A DNA stretch of 64,000 nt from Siderastrea radians (taxonomy: Eukaryota > Cnidaria > Anthozoa > Scleractinia > Rhizangiidae), in the NCBI GenBank assembly GCA_964017195.1, contig OZ024896.1:6539987-6603986 (forward strand), given 5' to 3'. Below, in pieces: positions 21,791 through 32,762 of this stretch. Below the pieces are notes generated by a model. The model saw nothing but the letters and a program-made list of their open reading frames with translations. It ran no database searches and was not told where the DNA came from. The number at the start of each line of letters is the position of its first letter. Position 1 is the stretch's first letter. The translations under genes were made by a program, and so were the position numbers.

Positions 21791-22740
21791 GCGCATTATA
21801 TGTATTTGGCATTGCCTCAGAATATAATACAGCCTCGTTCCCGGGATCTCTCTTCAACGGACAGGAAGAACAGAGACCCTTGGAACGAGATTGACTGTAT
21901 TGTACTTTCTCACGCTGTTGCTTTTTTCTTTGCTACACCTTGTTTTTGTAGGCTATAACAATGTTACTCCACTTCTTTGTCATATAAAACTGGCTTGTCG
22001 CTGATCGTATTACTAAATGCATGGACTTCGACTGCAATTACCTTTTCTGTCAAGAATATAAACCCTGCATAAACGTGACTCTGTTCACGCGATAGAATAT
22101 CAGATTTTGAAAGGAAGTACTTCACTGATTTAATTATCAATGATACCGTGTTCCGCAAGAAACAACCTGGGAGGCTGGGTACTTGATCCTTTACTGTGGC
22201 TAATTTACCCTATCAACTCAGTTGATAAATCCAAATTGTCGTGTTTCACTTTCCCACCAAGCAAACACCACAGTTTCTTTAGAAAATACTCCGTTACTTT
22301 CTTGATCCACCCCCTGCCTGTCCACTGCATTTTTAAAATGTTTATTTAGTGGATATGCAAGCCAAGGTGTTAACAGCCGTTACAAACATCTGTGTAATAT
22401 CGGCTGAGCAATATTTTCTTTTAACCTCACGTAAGAAGTAACTCTGATATTTAATGTTATCAATCGACAAATTCGTCTCCGTCTTCACTCGGGACGAAAC
22501 GCCCAAGTCTAATGAGATGCGTCTAATGGTCAACGGATCGTGAAATTACCTTATTTGTTACAATTTATGCGTTCTTAAACATTTCTTAAACATTTCCAGG
22601 TTACCGAACCAGTTTGGTCTTAAACTTGACTATCTTCTGTTTGGAGCTGCAGAGCAGCAATTACCGCCGCAAATCTAACCAAGAATCACTATACATGACT
22701 GCGCACAGGGGCAGAGTTCAATAAATATTACGAGTCATGT
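21790..22740. other. Non-coding stretch
   Basis: No gene is recognised. Confidence 0.45.
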
Positions 22741-22753
22741 GTCTCCTTTTCAG

Positions 22754-23079
22754 AGGGTAAGTCTGGCGAACCAGTGCTGCCACGATACAGGAGAGCCCCT
22801 GCCAGGCTTGATGACGAAACTCCTCCTCATCGGTTTGAATGTCCTCAGGATTAATATAGAGTACAATACTTTGAAGCCTGCAGCAAAGTTAAAACGTAAT
22901 TCGAAAGCCGATTCAACTGAGCCAAGTTAAGGCCAGTCACTAACTTGGAGAAACTTCTTGTGGGCGCAGCCAACAACGACGACTTCAGCGAGCATTTGGA
23001 AGAGCTACAAAGGTCTTGCTTTGGAACTGACATAGACTGTGGCAGGCTTGGGCACCAGCTTCACCTCGTACATGATGCG
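22754..23079 (+). pseudogene. hAT transposase / ZMYM1-like exon with stop codons
   Basis: Between an acceptor (tctccttttcag, to 22753) and a consensus donor (GATGCG|GTAAGTACG, 23079/23080) one frame reads PRYRRAPARLDD, then PPHRFECPQD, YRVQYFEAC, RPVTNLEKLL and SCFGTDIDCGRLGHQL. This order matches the part of hAT-derived ZMYM1-like proteins with R-R-PKR-DDG, H-F-(S/T)P-DYYR--YFEALD and an L-E-LLLKA helix. In-frame stops at 22852-22854, 22897-22899 and 22918-22920 kill the frame. The C-terminal end of the same kind of protein appears at 25705-25925, so the gene has been split by the 23104-25701 element. Confidence 0.75.
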
Positions 23080-23687
23080 GTAAGTACGTCAGGTTACAAA
23101 TAAGGCCCGGTTCAGACAGACAGAAAACTAAACCAACACGAATGAGGACAAACAAAAAGGTGAGCCAAGAAAAGTACAGGCTCTTGTTGCTCAAAGGGTA
23201 CAAAATCAGAGCCACAGATACTCAGAAACTATAGTGATGCAATTCAAAAACGTACCAAAGTTGACTTGTCTGGTAACAGGAGAACTAGCTGCTTTGAGAT
23301 CTTGAGTGTAACTGAGCAAAACTAGTTTGTGACTATTTATTTCTGACTATTCTATTGATGTCATATCCTGTAACTTTTAAAAAAAGCCTGCAGTAGTTTA
23401 TGCCACAGATCACCAAAACTCATGAAGAACTGAACCTTAACATGCACCAAAATATAAGAGAATAAGTGGAAGGTTATTTTCTCTACCAAGTTATGTTTAA
23501 TACTCTGAAACACATTCATGACTTGTGGTGTCTAATGTGACACGAACATGGTTTCTGGCACTAACAATTTGGTTTGTTTCGCAAAAACACATTCTTGTGA
23601 AGAAAACTAAATGATTCAAAATAAACTCCTAAATAAATAAAAAAATTGTGAACTTGGTCACATTTTTATCAGGGCTTAAAGGGTTAA

Positions 23688-25365
23688 TTAAAGACTTTGG
23701 TACACATTTCCCCTCTCAGGGGTTGATGGCAAATTTAGCCAGCCTGAAGAACTTGGGTCTAACGGGTAGCCATTGCAAAAGGGGGACTGAGATTGTGTTC
23801 TTTGAAAGGTTGATCCCAGGTAGGATGGCTGTGACATGGTTCGCTGTTGTGGATTCTCGCTTGCTTCTGGCATGAATACTGGTTGAGAGAATGGCCGGTG
23901 CATCATCAGCTCAAAAAGTCTGAGTTCATGTTGGCGAGACTTCTCTGCCTCTTCCTTTAGGTAGGCGACAAAATCTTTCATTGGATCATTTTCTAACGCA
24001 TTTTTTACACACTCAAGAACATCTAACAGTTCACTGTCTTTCTTCTTTCCCTTTCTTTTCGAAGTTTTTACTGGGATGAACAATTTTGGTTGTGGTGTGC
24101 CTGAGGACTCATCTAAATCAACTACTGATTCGCTAACACAAGAAGTGGATGCTGATGGCTCAACTGCAAGTTCAGGTTGACATGATTCACGAGATTTAAC
24201 AACTGAATAGAGGACTTCAAACCACTGTCCATAATTTTTGTCATCCTGAAAACGCTTAATCCCAGAAGCAGTTTTGATAGTTAATGCTGCTTTCTTACAT
24301 AATTGTATTGCCTTCTTAAACTTTGTACGAACTTGATTAGGTGTAAATGTTACAGATTCATTTCTGTTGGCTGCCCTTTTCTTCAATTCACTTAATATTT
24401 TACGATAATTTTGTCCTGTTGTTTGGTTTTTTGTGTTAGTAAAAATAAGCTTTGACCTGTAATAATCATTGTTTACAACAATGTCAACTAAATCACAGAG
24501 TAACTCGTCACTCCATTTTGCCCTTCTTCCCGGCTTGTGCCTTCGTACCGGTATTGCATCGTTACTTGAAGCTTCATTTGCATCATCATTCTCCGAGTTT
24601 GGATCAGGATCACAATCATTCCGGACTTCATCATCATCTTCAGTGTCAGAGGACTCGTCTAGGGCACCACTGCAGGGGTAAGAAGAAAATGGTTAATCGT
24701 TTGGCCGAGGCTTCAGCCTATAGGTCAGAGAATTTGTACGGAAGGCCTATATACCGTTCTCAAGTTTAATATCAATTTCACTTGTTCAGCCATGATTTGA
24801 GCTTATGCAAGCAAAAACACATTTCTACATGTACAGCTAACCTGAGTCGAGGACAAATACCTAAAACCAGCAGCACATCCAAACTTCCAAAGTTGACAGC
24901 ATACCTTGCACTGCAGTGCGCGCTTCTCGATAAAAGATTTACAAAGGAAACTATTTTTAAAATCTCTTTTATGATTCTTGCATTTCTCGCAAACCAAGAC
25001 TTGTAATGAGTATTTAAAATTTTGAAGGCGAAAAACCGGCTGCGAAACGAACAAACGGGGTAAAATTATGGTCTGGTTTTGTCTGCCTGGTTGCTTGGCT
25101 GAAAAAATACCCATTTTTTTCCGGAGTGTAGGCACTAAATGCGTAAAGAAAACGGAACTTACCTTTTCTGGTTACAGGATATTTGCTTTGTAGATTCACC
25201 ATGAAATTCCCTTTTACACGGGTGACAGTAACCCACTTTTTTTCCGGCAACCCATCCTGGGGTAGCTTCAACAAGTTCTGGCAACGAACAAAGATTACAT
25301 ATTGGGAGGAGGCACTTTATACACAAGTATTTCGTCTCCTTGAAACAGGACATACACATCTCCAT
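23688..25365 (-). CDS. Two-exon zinc-knuckle plus Myb/SANT-like DNA-binding protein (394 aa)
   Basis: Exon 1 runs 25365-25163 and exon 2 runs 24669-23688. The donor is AAAAG|GTAAGTTCC and the acceptor tttcttcttacccctgcag. They join in phase 2 to give one frame of 394 residues with no stop. Residues 1-67 form a Cys-rich module with four CxxC pairs (C4/C7, C15/C18, C23/C26, C47/C50) and GWVAGKKVGYC, probably zinc binding. Residues ~69-100 are acidic (DESSDTEDDDE). A basic patch, VRRHKPGRR, leads into a Myb/SANT/MADF-like helical domain at ~115-200: KWSDELLCDLVDIVVNN, later KFKKAIQLCKKA and IKRFQDDKNYGQWF. A lysine-rich patch (KTSKRKGKKK) and a helical, charged segment near 275-310 follow, then a low-complexity tail. 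I know similar uncharacterised cnidarian proteins, but no function. Both exons lie inside the 23104-25701 element, so I infer a transposon-borne or recently captured DNA-binding gene. The reading frame is intact, which suggests a young copy. Confidence 0.85.
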
Positions 25366-25505
25366 TTTTTAAATTTCCCGCTTCTTCCCCGGGAAGTTCC
25401 CGCGGCTTCTGTTCATCGCATTGCACATGCGCAATTGAATACCGTACAGAATTATGGGAAAGGTGATGTATTAAAATACATTTCATTAATTTATGCATTA
25501 GATTC

Positions 25506-25701
25506 GGCACATGAGAGGTACGGCGTATGAATCAAAGTCGTCCCAATGCCGTATTATACGGCAAGTTCTGCCGTACCTTGGGAGTTTGCCGTACCTAATT
25601 CAATTTTGCCGTACCAAATTGATTCAGACGCCGTACTACTGTCGAACCATTACCGTATCATTTGGTACGGCACATGAGAGGTACGGCGTCTGAACCGGGC
25701 C
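25506..25701. promoter_or_regulatory. Subterminal cluster of GCCGTA/TACGGC motifs
   Basis: Within about 190 bp at the right end of the element the hexamer GCCGTA or its complement TACGGC occurs about nine times in both orientations, several as GCCGTACC or GGTACGGC. A 21-bp direct repeat, ggcacatgagaggtacggcg, occurs at 25507 and 25674. The cluster sits about 140 bp upstream of the ATG of the Myb/SANT-like gene (minus strand) and abuts the terminal repeat. Transposase-accessory proteins of PIF/Harbinger elements bind subterminal repeats, so this is the best candidate for the gene product's own binding array. The binding itself is inference. Confidence 0.6.
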
Positions 25702-25704
25702 TAA

Positions 25705-25928
25705 AAGAACCATGTGCGAAGTTTTCAACAAAACTCCTGTTCGTCGCCAAAACGCTACTAGGAGAGATCCACAAATTGCGAAGACTGTTTTTGACATTAC
25801 CTGTGGCATCGGCGACCTTAGACCGCACATTTTCTCCCCTCCGACGACTCAAGAACTACCTAAGAAGCAGCACCATGAAGCAGGATCGTCTAAACAACTG
25901 CCTACTTATGCATTGTGACAAGTCGATT
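25705..25928 (+). pseudogene. hAT family C-terminal dimerisation domain fragment
   Basis: The frame reads KLRRLFLTLPVASATLDRTF, then SPLRRLKNYLRSSTMKQDRLNNCLLMHC. This is the hAT dimerisation signature (L-LPVASA-SER-FS-LRRLKTYLRSTM-QERL--L-L). It begins right after the TAA duplication of the inserted element and ends at a SINE tail. With 22754-23079 it forms the two surviving parts of one hAT/ZMYM1-like sequence on the plus strand. The catalytic core is missing between them. Confidence 0.8.
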
Positions 25929-25934
25929 ACAGGC

Positions 25935-26000
25935 AAGCCTGATTTTTCAGGCTTTCTTTTCGCAACTGCATAAGTTGCGTTAATAACTGAATAGGTTTTA
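25935..26000 (+). repeat. SINE tail fragment
   Basis: It reads caagcctgatttttcaggct, then ttcttttcgcaactgcataa and gttgcgttaataactg. It is the same tail as at 21718-21775 but without the B box. Two 30-bp direct repeats with aataaaacagcaag(c/a)ctgag follow at 26040-26099. Confidence 0.65.
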
Positions 26001-26099
26001 TTTGAATAGTCACATTATAGGATTTCATCCGTAGACTCAAAAGAATAAAACAGCAAGCCTGAGATAGCAAAAGAATAAAACAGCAAGACTGAGATAGCA

Positions 26100-27180
26100 A
26101 CAAGCACTCGTGGCCTTGAAACATTACGTCTGTTTTACAAGCTAGAGGAAGTCAAGGGGTGAGTTTTGTTCTGTTTCTTGCAATTTTGAGTGCAGATTTA
26201 AAAAGCAAGTTTAGTTTATCGCAATTCAGGCTTCGACGATAAATCTGTGCGGGAGTTTTAAAGACTTTCTCAAGTGTAAGGTTGCAATGTCAGTACTTGG
26301 ATGATAATTGCAATTACAAGTACGCGTGATTAACGGACAAAAATTCTTGTTTTTAAATTTTTGAACAATTATATAGTTCAAATTAACGAGAAGTGATATT
26401 CTGAATTTTTCTTTTGAAATCGCTCTAACTGAGAAGCACATTTGTCATCCTGTAAAACGAGCCAGTTTTCGCGGGAAAGGCGTTTGCGTCAAAAGCGGTA
26501 TTTCTTTGTTGGTGGCTAGGCAGAGGCAAGCGAGGAATTAACGAACTCAAAACCCCACTAAATCACAAAAGAACACACATACGATGTAAGGTTCCCAACT
26601 TGGGATAAATAGATGCAGTATTCTGAATTTTATGGAGCATTTCTCGCGATCACTTGAATCAAGCCGAGGTCAGCCGTTACAAATTACAGTAGATGTATGA
26701 GATCAAATAGTGTATCGTGACGTCACCCGGCCTTAAACAGTCCGGATTGTCTGCCTGTGGTGATTCTCAGGAAAACCTTGCGGGTCCTATACACGTAGTT
26801 GCTATTACTATTAAAGGCTATCCGATATTTTTCTTTTTGGATTCCTATATCCCTCGTTAAGATCTGCGTTTTCCCCATAGTCATAACCTGTGCAAAAATA
26901 CTTCTGTATTAGGTCGCACTGTCCTGTACCGTCGCTCCGGCACACAAAATTCTCCCATCACACCCAAGAGGAAGACAACAAGTAAATTTCCGAAAGAAGA
27001 GCAAACCATACCACGTTTTCTTTGAAGATTTGTGCAAGAAACAACCAAAAATCTTGAAAAGGCTGGCCCAATGTTTTCAAGTTGTTATCCATCTCATCCT
27101 GCCCCCCGGCCATCCGTGGCCTTGGACACTTTTTAATTTGATAGTTTCACTGCATTAGTATAGTGTTCATGGACAAAATT
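26100..27180. other. Non-coding stretch
   Basis: No gene or element is recognised. Confidence 0.45.
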
Positions 27181-27773
27181 TTAACCCTCGGACGTACGAG
27201 CAAAGTCACACCCCTACCTTGGTACAAGATGGGGGGGGGATGATACCCCGCCTTGGGTTTTCGTTATGTTACAATATTATGAAAAGATTTTACCTTTAGT
27301 AGAAAGCCCGTGATGTGCTCTACAAGATGAGGTACATATCATGGGCTGCCGCGCTGCTGGGGGGCCTGTGACGTCATCCAAGATAGCCGCCATATTGGGC
27401 GCCATCTTGGACTGTTTTACCGAAAATTAGAAATTGTCGAAAAATGTTAAAAATTGGAAATTTTTGATGCTGGACATGTAGAATATGACATAATTTAACA
27501 TTTTGCTGCTTTTTGTTGACATTTTTTGCTTTTTCCACCTAAAAAGGGTAAAAAACACGAATTTTTCTTCAAAAAGGACTTGACCACCAGTTTGCTACTT
27601 ATGACGTCATATCTCGTAACCATAACTACCGATTCTCACCAAACTTGTGTCAAAATGTGTCTTAGGGATATACGCACAGCTACTGAAAACGGCAGGTCTA
27701 GATTGTAATTCATCTCGGAAAAATTCTAGGAAAACCTTATGGGGGGTGGCATCCATCGTCGCCCGAGGGTTAA
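27181..27773. mobile_element. piggyBac-like MITE flanked by TTAA
   Basis: The ends are TTAACCCTCGGACG (27181) and CGCCCGAGGGTTAA (to 27773). The terminal repeat CCCTCGG(A/G)CG therefore lies inside a TTAA duplication at each end. TTAA duplications with C-rich CCC-starting termini are the piggyBac hallmark. The 585-bp interior has no transposase; a run of g at 27231-27239 and A/T-rich sequence fill it. Confidence 0.8.
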
Positions 27774-28313
27774 ATGTAAATGAGTCTTTTTGGCTTTTCA
27801 AAGTGTAAATAGCTGAAATAATATATAATAGCTGAAATAGTCTCTTTAACGCAAAGCGCAAGTCTTCACCCTATTCAGACCGTTGCGGGTGGGGGGGGGG
27901 GGAATTCTGCCCGAACGGGCTTAAGACGCTTATAACTTTTTTAATGAGCAAGCTAAGGCCCCCTGGGAACAATCTGGCATAAAAGCCAGGTCCTCGTCTA
28001 ACAAGTTAGACGTTACCATGGCAACCGCTTTTTGAGAGGCCATTTTTTCAGAATTATGAACTTCCTCCTTTTTAATGAAAAATTATAAAAAATAACTTGA
28101 CTGGAGTAAGTTTTACAGTTTTAGATCATTTTCGTGTTCCGTTATTGTGTTTGATCATTTTTTGGTCAATTTGGCTCTTTTCAAAAGGCTTGAATTCTTA
28201 CGTCAATTCTTATTGCAATTCCTACTTCAATGACGTCAACAGCTCATGTTGCGAAGCTCAAAGGAAAGAGTTTTGGACGTACTATCTGCCATCCAAGTTT
28301 CGTTGGCATAGCT

Positions 28314-28708
28314 TTAAAGGGGCATGGTCACAAGGATTTTGTAGATTTCTAGTCAAAACTGTGCTAAAATTATCGGTAGCTAACTTTTTCCATGCCCAAC
28401 ATTGTGTTTGAACATTTAAAGGAACATATTAACTTAATTTCATTAAGAGAAAACAAACTTTGACTATTTAATATCGATTTAATGTCAACACGCTGAAAGA
28501 ATTTGAAAAGTTTAGCCTAATTAATTTTTTCAAATTGCAATCCATTTCCATCCGTGCCATCCTTAGCAAAAGACGACAGAAAATAGTTTTAGTGAAGTAA
28601 TTTTGTCTTTGGTAATAAAACTAAACCATTATTTGCGGGCGTTCATTGACGGAGGACATATTTTTGATTTTTAAAGTGAACTAAAATAGCTTGACTATGC
28701 CCCTTTAA
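28314..28708. mobile_element. TTAA-flanked MITE with AGGGGCAT ends
   Basis: The ends AGGGGCATGGTCA (28318-28330) and TGACTATGCCCCT (28692-28704) are complementary with one mismatch. Each is bordered by TTAA (28314-28317 and 28705-28708). The interior is non-coding and A/T-rich. Because of the TTAA it may be another piggyBac-type derivative, of a different family from 27181-27773. Confidence 0.75.
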
Positions 28709-28854
28709 TATTCTAGGGGTTAAGGAGAGGGCTTAAATTGCTACGCACTGCGAAGATCATTCCACTCATTGCATGTTAATACCGCACTTCATATATATGT
28801 CTTTCACATATTCATTACGTCATCCAAAAACGACAGTATAAAGCCGTAATGTCA

Positions 28855-29032
28855 TTTCAAAAATATAGAGGATATTAGCTGGCCGCGCGGAGAAACGAAA
28901 TATTTCTCTTCGAGTGTTGAAAAATATTTCACGAGTGAGCGCAGTGAACGAGTGAAATATTTTTCAACACGAGAAGAGAAATGTCGTATCTCCAAGCGGC
29001 CATGTAGTGTTCTATATATTATATAAACACTA
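28855..29032. mobile_element. Long-hairpin MITE
   Basis: The centre is a near-perfect palindrome: gtgttgaaaaatatttcac pairs with gtgaaatatttttcaacac around cgagtgagcgcagtgaacgag. Outer parts pair gagaaatatttcgt-like with acatttctcttc-like sequence, and ggccgcgcggaga with tctccaagcggcc. Total length is about 175 bp. It is very similar to a hairpin repeat I remember from coral sequence. Confidence 0.75.
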
Positions 29033-29039
29033 ATGAAGT

Positions 29040-30119
29040 CAGCCAAGGAAAAATTCTTTTCACTTGCTAGGTTTAGGCTTTTTAGGACGCTTAATTATAG
29101 CGGAGAGAGAATGATAAACAGACGCCCCGAATGATTGCCCTTGACTGAGCCAAAAATGAATTTCAAACAATGTGGATTGTGAGTCTTGTACTCGATCGAG
29201 CTGGCGACAATTCTGCATTTAAGGACAAAATGATTGTTAACGTTAATTCACCTTACCGGCGTTAATTTCTTGTGCGCAATAGGCAACAGAGGATTGAGGG
29301 CAAAGAAGCTGAAAGGTGGAAACGAACAACAGGTTGAAGTTATTTTACTGGCAACTGATGGTGAACTAAGGACAGCTCACGTTTGTAACTGAGCAACGAT
29401 GAATTTGTAGGTTAATTTAAAGTTTAGATGTTGAGTCTAGGTATATAAGTTTCTTTCTTCTGAGTTTACCGCCTTGTGACTCAATCTGTATCGGCCGTGA
29501 ACGATCCTTAGTTGTCACCTCCATTATTAACGCAGTGCGCAGATTCCCACGTGACCCGCATTTGAGTTTACAGCAATTTTTTCCTTATAACCGCTCAAAG
29601 GAAAAACACCCCAACTTAAGTTAGAAAGGGAATGTATCCAAAGAAGGACGCGAGCTTAGTGTCTTATATCTTAAGTATTTTACTGAAAGCTTAGAAAGCT
29701 TTTTCAGATACTAGTGATCATCACTATCTTTCGGGGATAAGCCTAGTATATGAAGTTGAAAGTATTTCAAAATGGAGGCATGACAAACTTTTACTCCCCC
29801 TCGCTGATTTTTTTGTGGTGTCGTTAAAACGTTTTTCAAGCGCAAAGAATCGCTTAGGAATGTGATCTATCAACTAAAACAGAATTCACTCCGTTGAAAA
29901 GCTGCACTCAGTTTATGTCGCAATGTCACTCCACACCATGCGTAGAGAGCGCGCGAACTGAGAGCAAGAAGAAATTGCGCTAGAGGGCATTTTTACCGAA
30001 TTTGCTCTTCTAGTGAATGCACGAAGTGAATCCTGTTTTAGTTGATAGGCCACTTTCTTTAGCGACTCTCCGTTCGAAAAAAGTATCAACAACACATCGA
30101 AGCACCATTAAAAAACCAA
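29040..30119. other. Non-coding stretch
   Basis: No gene is recognised. A small hairpin (ctgaaagcttagaaagctttttcag) lies at about 29683-29707. Confidence 0.45.
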
Positions 30120-30722
30120 CCAGTGAAATTACAGGCAGCCCAAGCTCACGCCTCCAGAAAGCAAAAAATTTATTCATTATTTATAGTTCTCAAGTCGCGT
30201 CGGGACGTGACCTTCGAGAGAAACCGGTATTGGGTTACAAGTGTACAATAGACTTTGTATGGGGAATAAAATATCGTCGATTTCGAACGTTAAATAAAAC
30301 TAAATTTCAACATTCTTTCAGTAGAATGAATAAACCTAACTTATCTCTTGCGTCTTTGTGTGTTTTTTCGGGCTTTGGGTTTTCTTTGACATGAGTGTTA
30401 CTACCTTTGTCTTAGTTATGAAGGTATTAACAGTCAGGTCAAAGAAAGCCCAAAACGATAAAATAAGCCCGAAAAACACACAAAGACGCAAGAGATAAGT
30501 TAGTTTCATTCATTTTACTGAAAATTTTTGAAATTTAGTTTTATCTAACGTTCGAAATCGGCGATATTTTATTCCCCATACAAAGTCTCAAATTGTAAAT
30601 GGCCGCTTGTAACCCAATACCGGTTTCTCTCGAAGGTCATGTTCTGACTCGAGAGTCATAAATACTTAATAAATTCCTCGCTTTTCTAGTACTCGAGGCT
30701 TGGGCAGCCTGTGGTGAAATTC
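30120..30722. repeat. 600-bp near-perfect palindrome
   Basis: The left arm (about 30120-30410) and right arm (about 30420-30722) are reverse complements with little divergence and almost no spacer. Examples are tctcttgcgtctttgtgtgt (30339-30362 region) against acacacaaagacgcaagaga, gagagaaaccggtattgggt against acccaataccggtttctctc, and caggcagcccaagc against gcttgggcagcctg. The centre is near 30412. The right arm has about 16 extra bases beside gataaaataagcccg. Long arms without a loop favour a fold-back transposon or a recent inverted duplication. Confidence 0.9.
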
Positions 30723-31314
30723 AGTGTCATAACTGAGTAATTGGACAGTACATTAAACCAGTTTCCTGTACGCTTTATGCATCTCAAGGGGAAAATGTCT
30801 TTTGCCGTACCAACCAGTCATTTTTTTGGTCTAGAGCACTCGTCAAGTGAATGTCGAAAGTGATCTTGTGTTTTCTTTGGTTTTCCTTTTGTTCGCTCCA
30901 TGGTTGGCTAGAAACGCTCGCACCACTTTCTCACCAATCAGACATAAAACCGAAACCAATCGCGTCTTGCTCATCTGCGTTTTCCCGCGCTTAACGTTAA
31001 TAACTCGTATTTGCTTCAAATTCTGATTGGTTTATTTTGTGTTTTGTTCCTGTTGTGATTGGTTAGAGTGTTTACTTTGGTTTTGGTTTACGACACTTGT
31101 TTGGAAACTGTTCATTGTGATTTGAAACCGATAGCAGAACTTTGTGTTGTCCATACAGTGTCCATAAACATCATTTCATTTAAATGGTAGTTGAATGGTT
31201 CCTTCGGCGTTTGAATCAGTGAAGTCAGATCGATTTATCTTTCGACTGGTACAGTTGGGCCCCAAACATTAGGCTTGAGCGTAGCAGAGCGCCGCATGAG
31301 CTCTTCTATACCTA

Positions 31315-31570
31315 TACACCCATTTCAGTTAAGGTTGCTTCGGTGATGCATGATGCATGATCCGTGTTTCATTGACCGTAAAGCATCATGTTTGCTATAA
31401 AGAAATGCATTGATCGCTTTTTTCACTGAATGCATTCCAGGAGAAAACCAAATCATAAAAATGTACATTTGCTCTTGATTTAGGACTAATAGCTAGAAAA
31501 AAGCAGCCGTAAATTTAACGAGCGTGATGAAACATGCATCACTGAAGCAACCGTTTTTGAAATAGGTGTA
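31315..31570. mobile_element. MITE flanked by TA
   Basis: The ends tacacccatttcag...aaggttgcttcggtgatgcat and the complement of atgcatcactgaagcaaccg..tgaaataggtgta are about 40 bp long with few mismatches. TA is present on both outer sides (31313-31314 and 31571-31572). The 256-bp element is non-coding. Confidence 0.8.
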
Positions 31571-31572
31571 TA

Positions 31573-32426
31573 CCCATGTTTGGGTATAGGGGTGCGGCTG
31601 AGGGTAAAAGACCCCGGCCCTAAATAATGGCAAAAAAGTAAAATACCTACCCTGTGTAGCACAGCACCTTTTGTTTTGAGATCCTGTTTAGAAAAAACGA
31701 CACCATGTACACTCCCTTGTTTTACACAATTTTACTGAGTACGTCTCCTGCCTAGGATCGCTAAATACTGTATAAATCATACTTAACAACGGTAATCCTT
31801 GAGGAGGGGGATTCACTCTCCTTCCCCCCTCCCACAAGTCCAAAAAAAGCCCGGTCTGAACAGAGTTAACACTGATTAACTGACTCGTTATTTGTAAACC
31901 AAATAAACTTGGCCCTCTTGAAACACATCTAGCACCGAGCTTTGATGTTCATACTTGGCCACTGGCTTTGTTTTTTTTAGCTGAAAAATCCTTGGCGGCC
32001 ATACTCGTTTAGCCCGCGTTTAGCATTGTTGACCATTTCGAGAGTTTTTCAACTCTGTAATCTCAACCACGTTCGTCAACATTTCGTACTTGTAAGTACT
32101 TATCCAAAGCTACCCGTATATGCTAGCTTGCGGAACAGAACTAGCTTGTTGGTGTCGGTTGTTTTGCTCTCCTAATGTGCTCGTCGCGGCTCGACGGAGC
32201 GAGAGTGGAAAAGATAAATGAATAATCCTTTTTTTTGTCCGAAATAAACCAAACAGCAGTCTCTTTGAATATTTTTCAATCTCCTTTTGAAGCTCCTTTT
32301 TTATAACTATATTGGCAGCGTTACTTGAGTCAGGTTAAGTCTGTCACTAAGTATTACTTTGTTTAGGAACTGCCCGCTGATGAGCCTCAGTTAGGGCGAA
32401 AAACACTGAACCTAGGCTTTAGGATC
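31573..32426. other. Non-coding stretch
   Basis: No gene or element is recognised. Confidence 0.4.
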
Positions 32427-32762
32427 GATCTCGGAATTGTTTAATCTTTCGCACCTGATATGGTAATATTGCAGCTCGTGACAAAAACGTAACTTCCCTT
32501 TCTGGCGCAGATCGACACTAGGAAGCTTAAGGACGTTTGCGCCCAAATCTTCCCACGTTCAGATTTTTCCAAACTTTTGCTGTCCTTACTAGATAGTGAC
32601 CAACTCATGTCAGAAAAGCAAAATATTGGGGGGTCAACATGCTCGTTTTAGAAATAAAGCGTGTTGGAAATGCTGTGTTGTTAGAAAAAATTCACCGTCG
32701 TGTGTTCACGTTATACACAAAACTTTGAATTTCGCCATTTGACGATGAAGTTGTGCTCCCAG

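Larger units (their letters stand above)
23104..25701. mobile_element. PIF/Harbinger-like DNA transposon carrying only a Myb/SANT-like gene
   Basis: The element starts GGCCCGGTTCAGAC (23104-23117) and ends with the exact complement GTCTGAACCGGGCC (25688-25701), flanked by TAA on both sides (23101-23103 and 25702-25704). Short terminal repeats starting GG with a 3-bp TWA duplication are the PIF/Harbinger signature. That superfamily also encodes a separate Myb/SANT-like DNA-binding protein, and the single gene found here (minus strand, 25365-23688) is of that general kind. No DDE transposase is visible, so the element would be non-autonomous. It is inserted in a decayed hAT/ZMYM1-like gene. About 570 bp at the left end (23118-23687) has no gene. 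The superfamily assignment is an inference from TIR, TSD and gene content. Confidence 0.75.
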
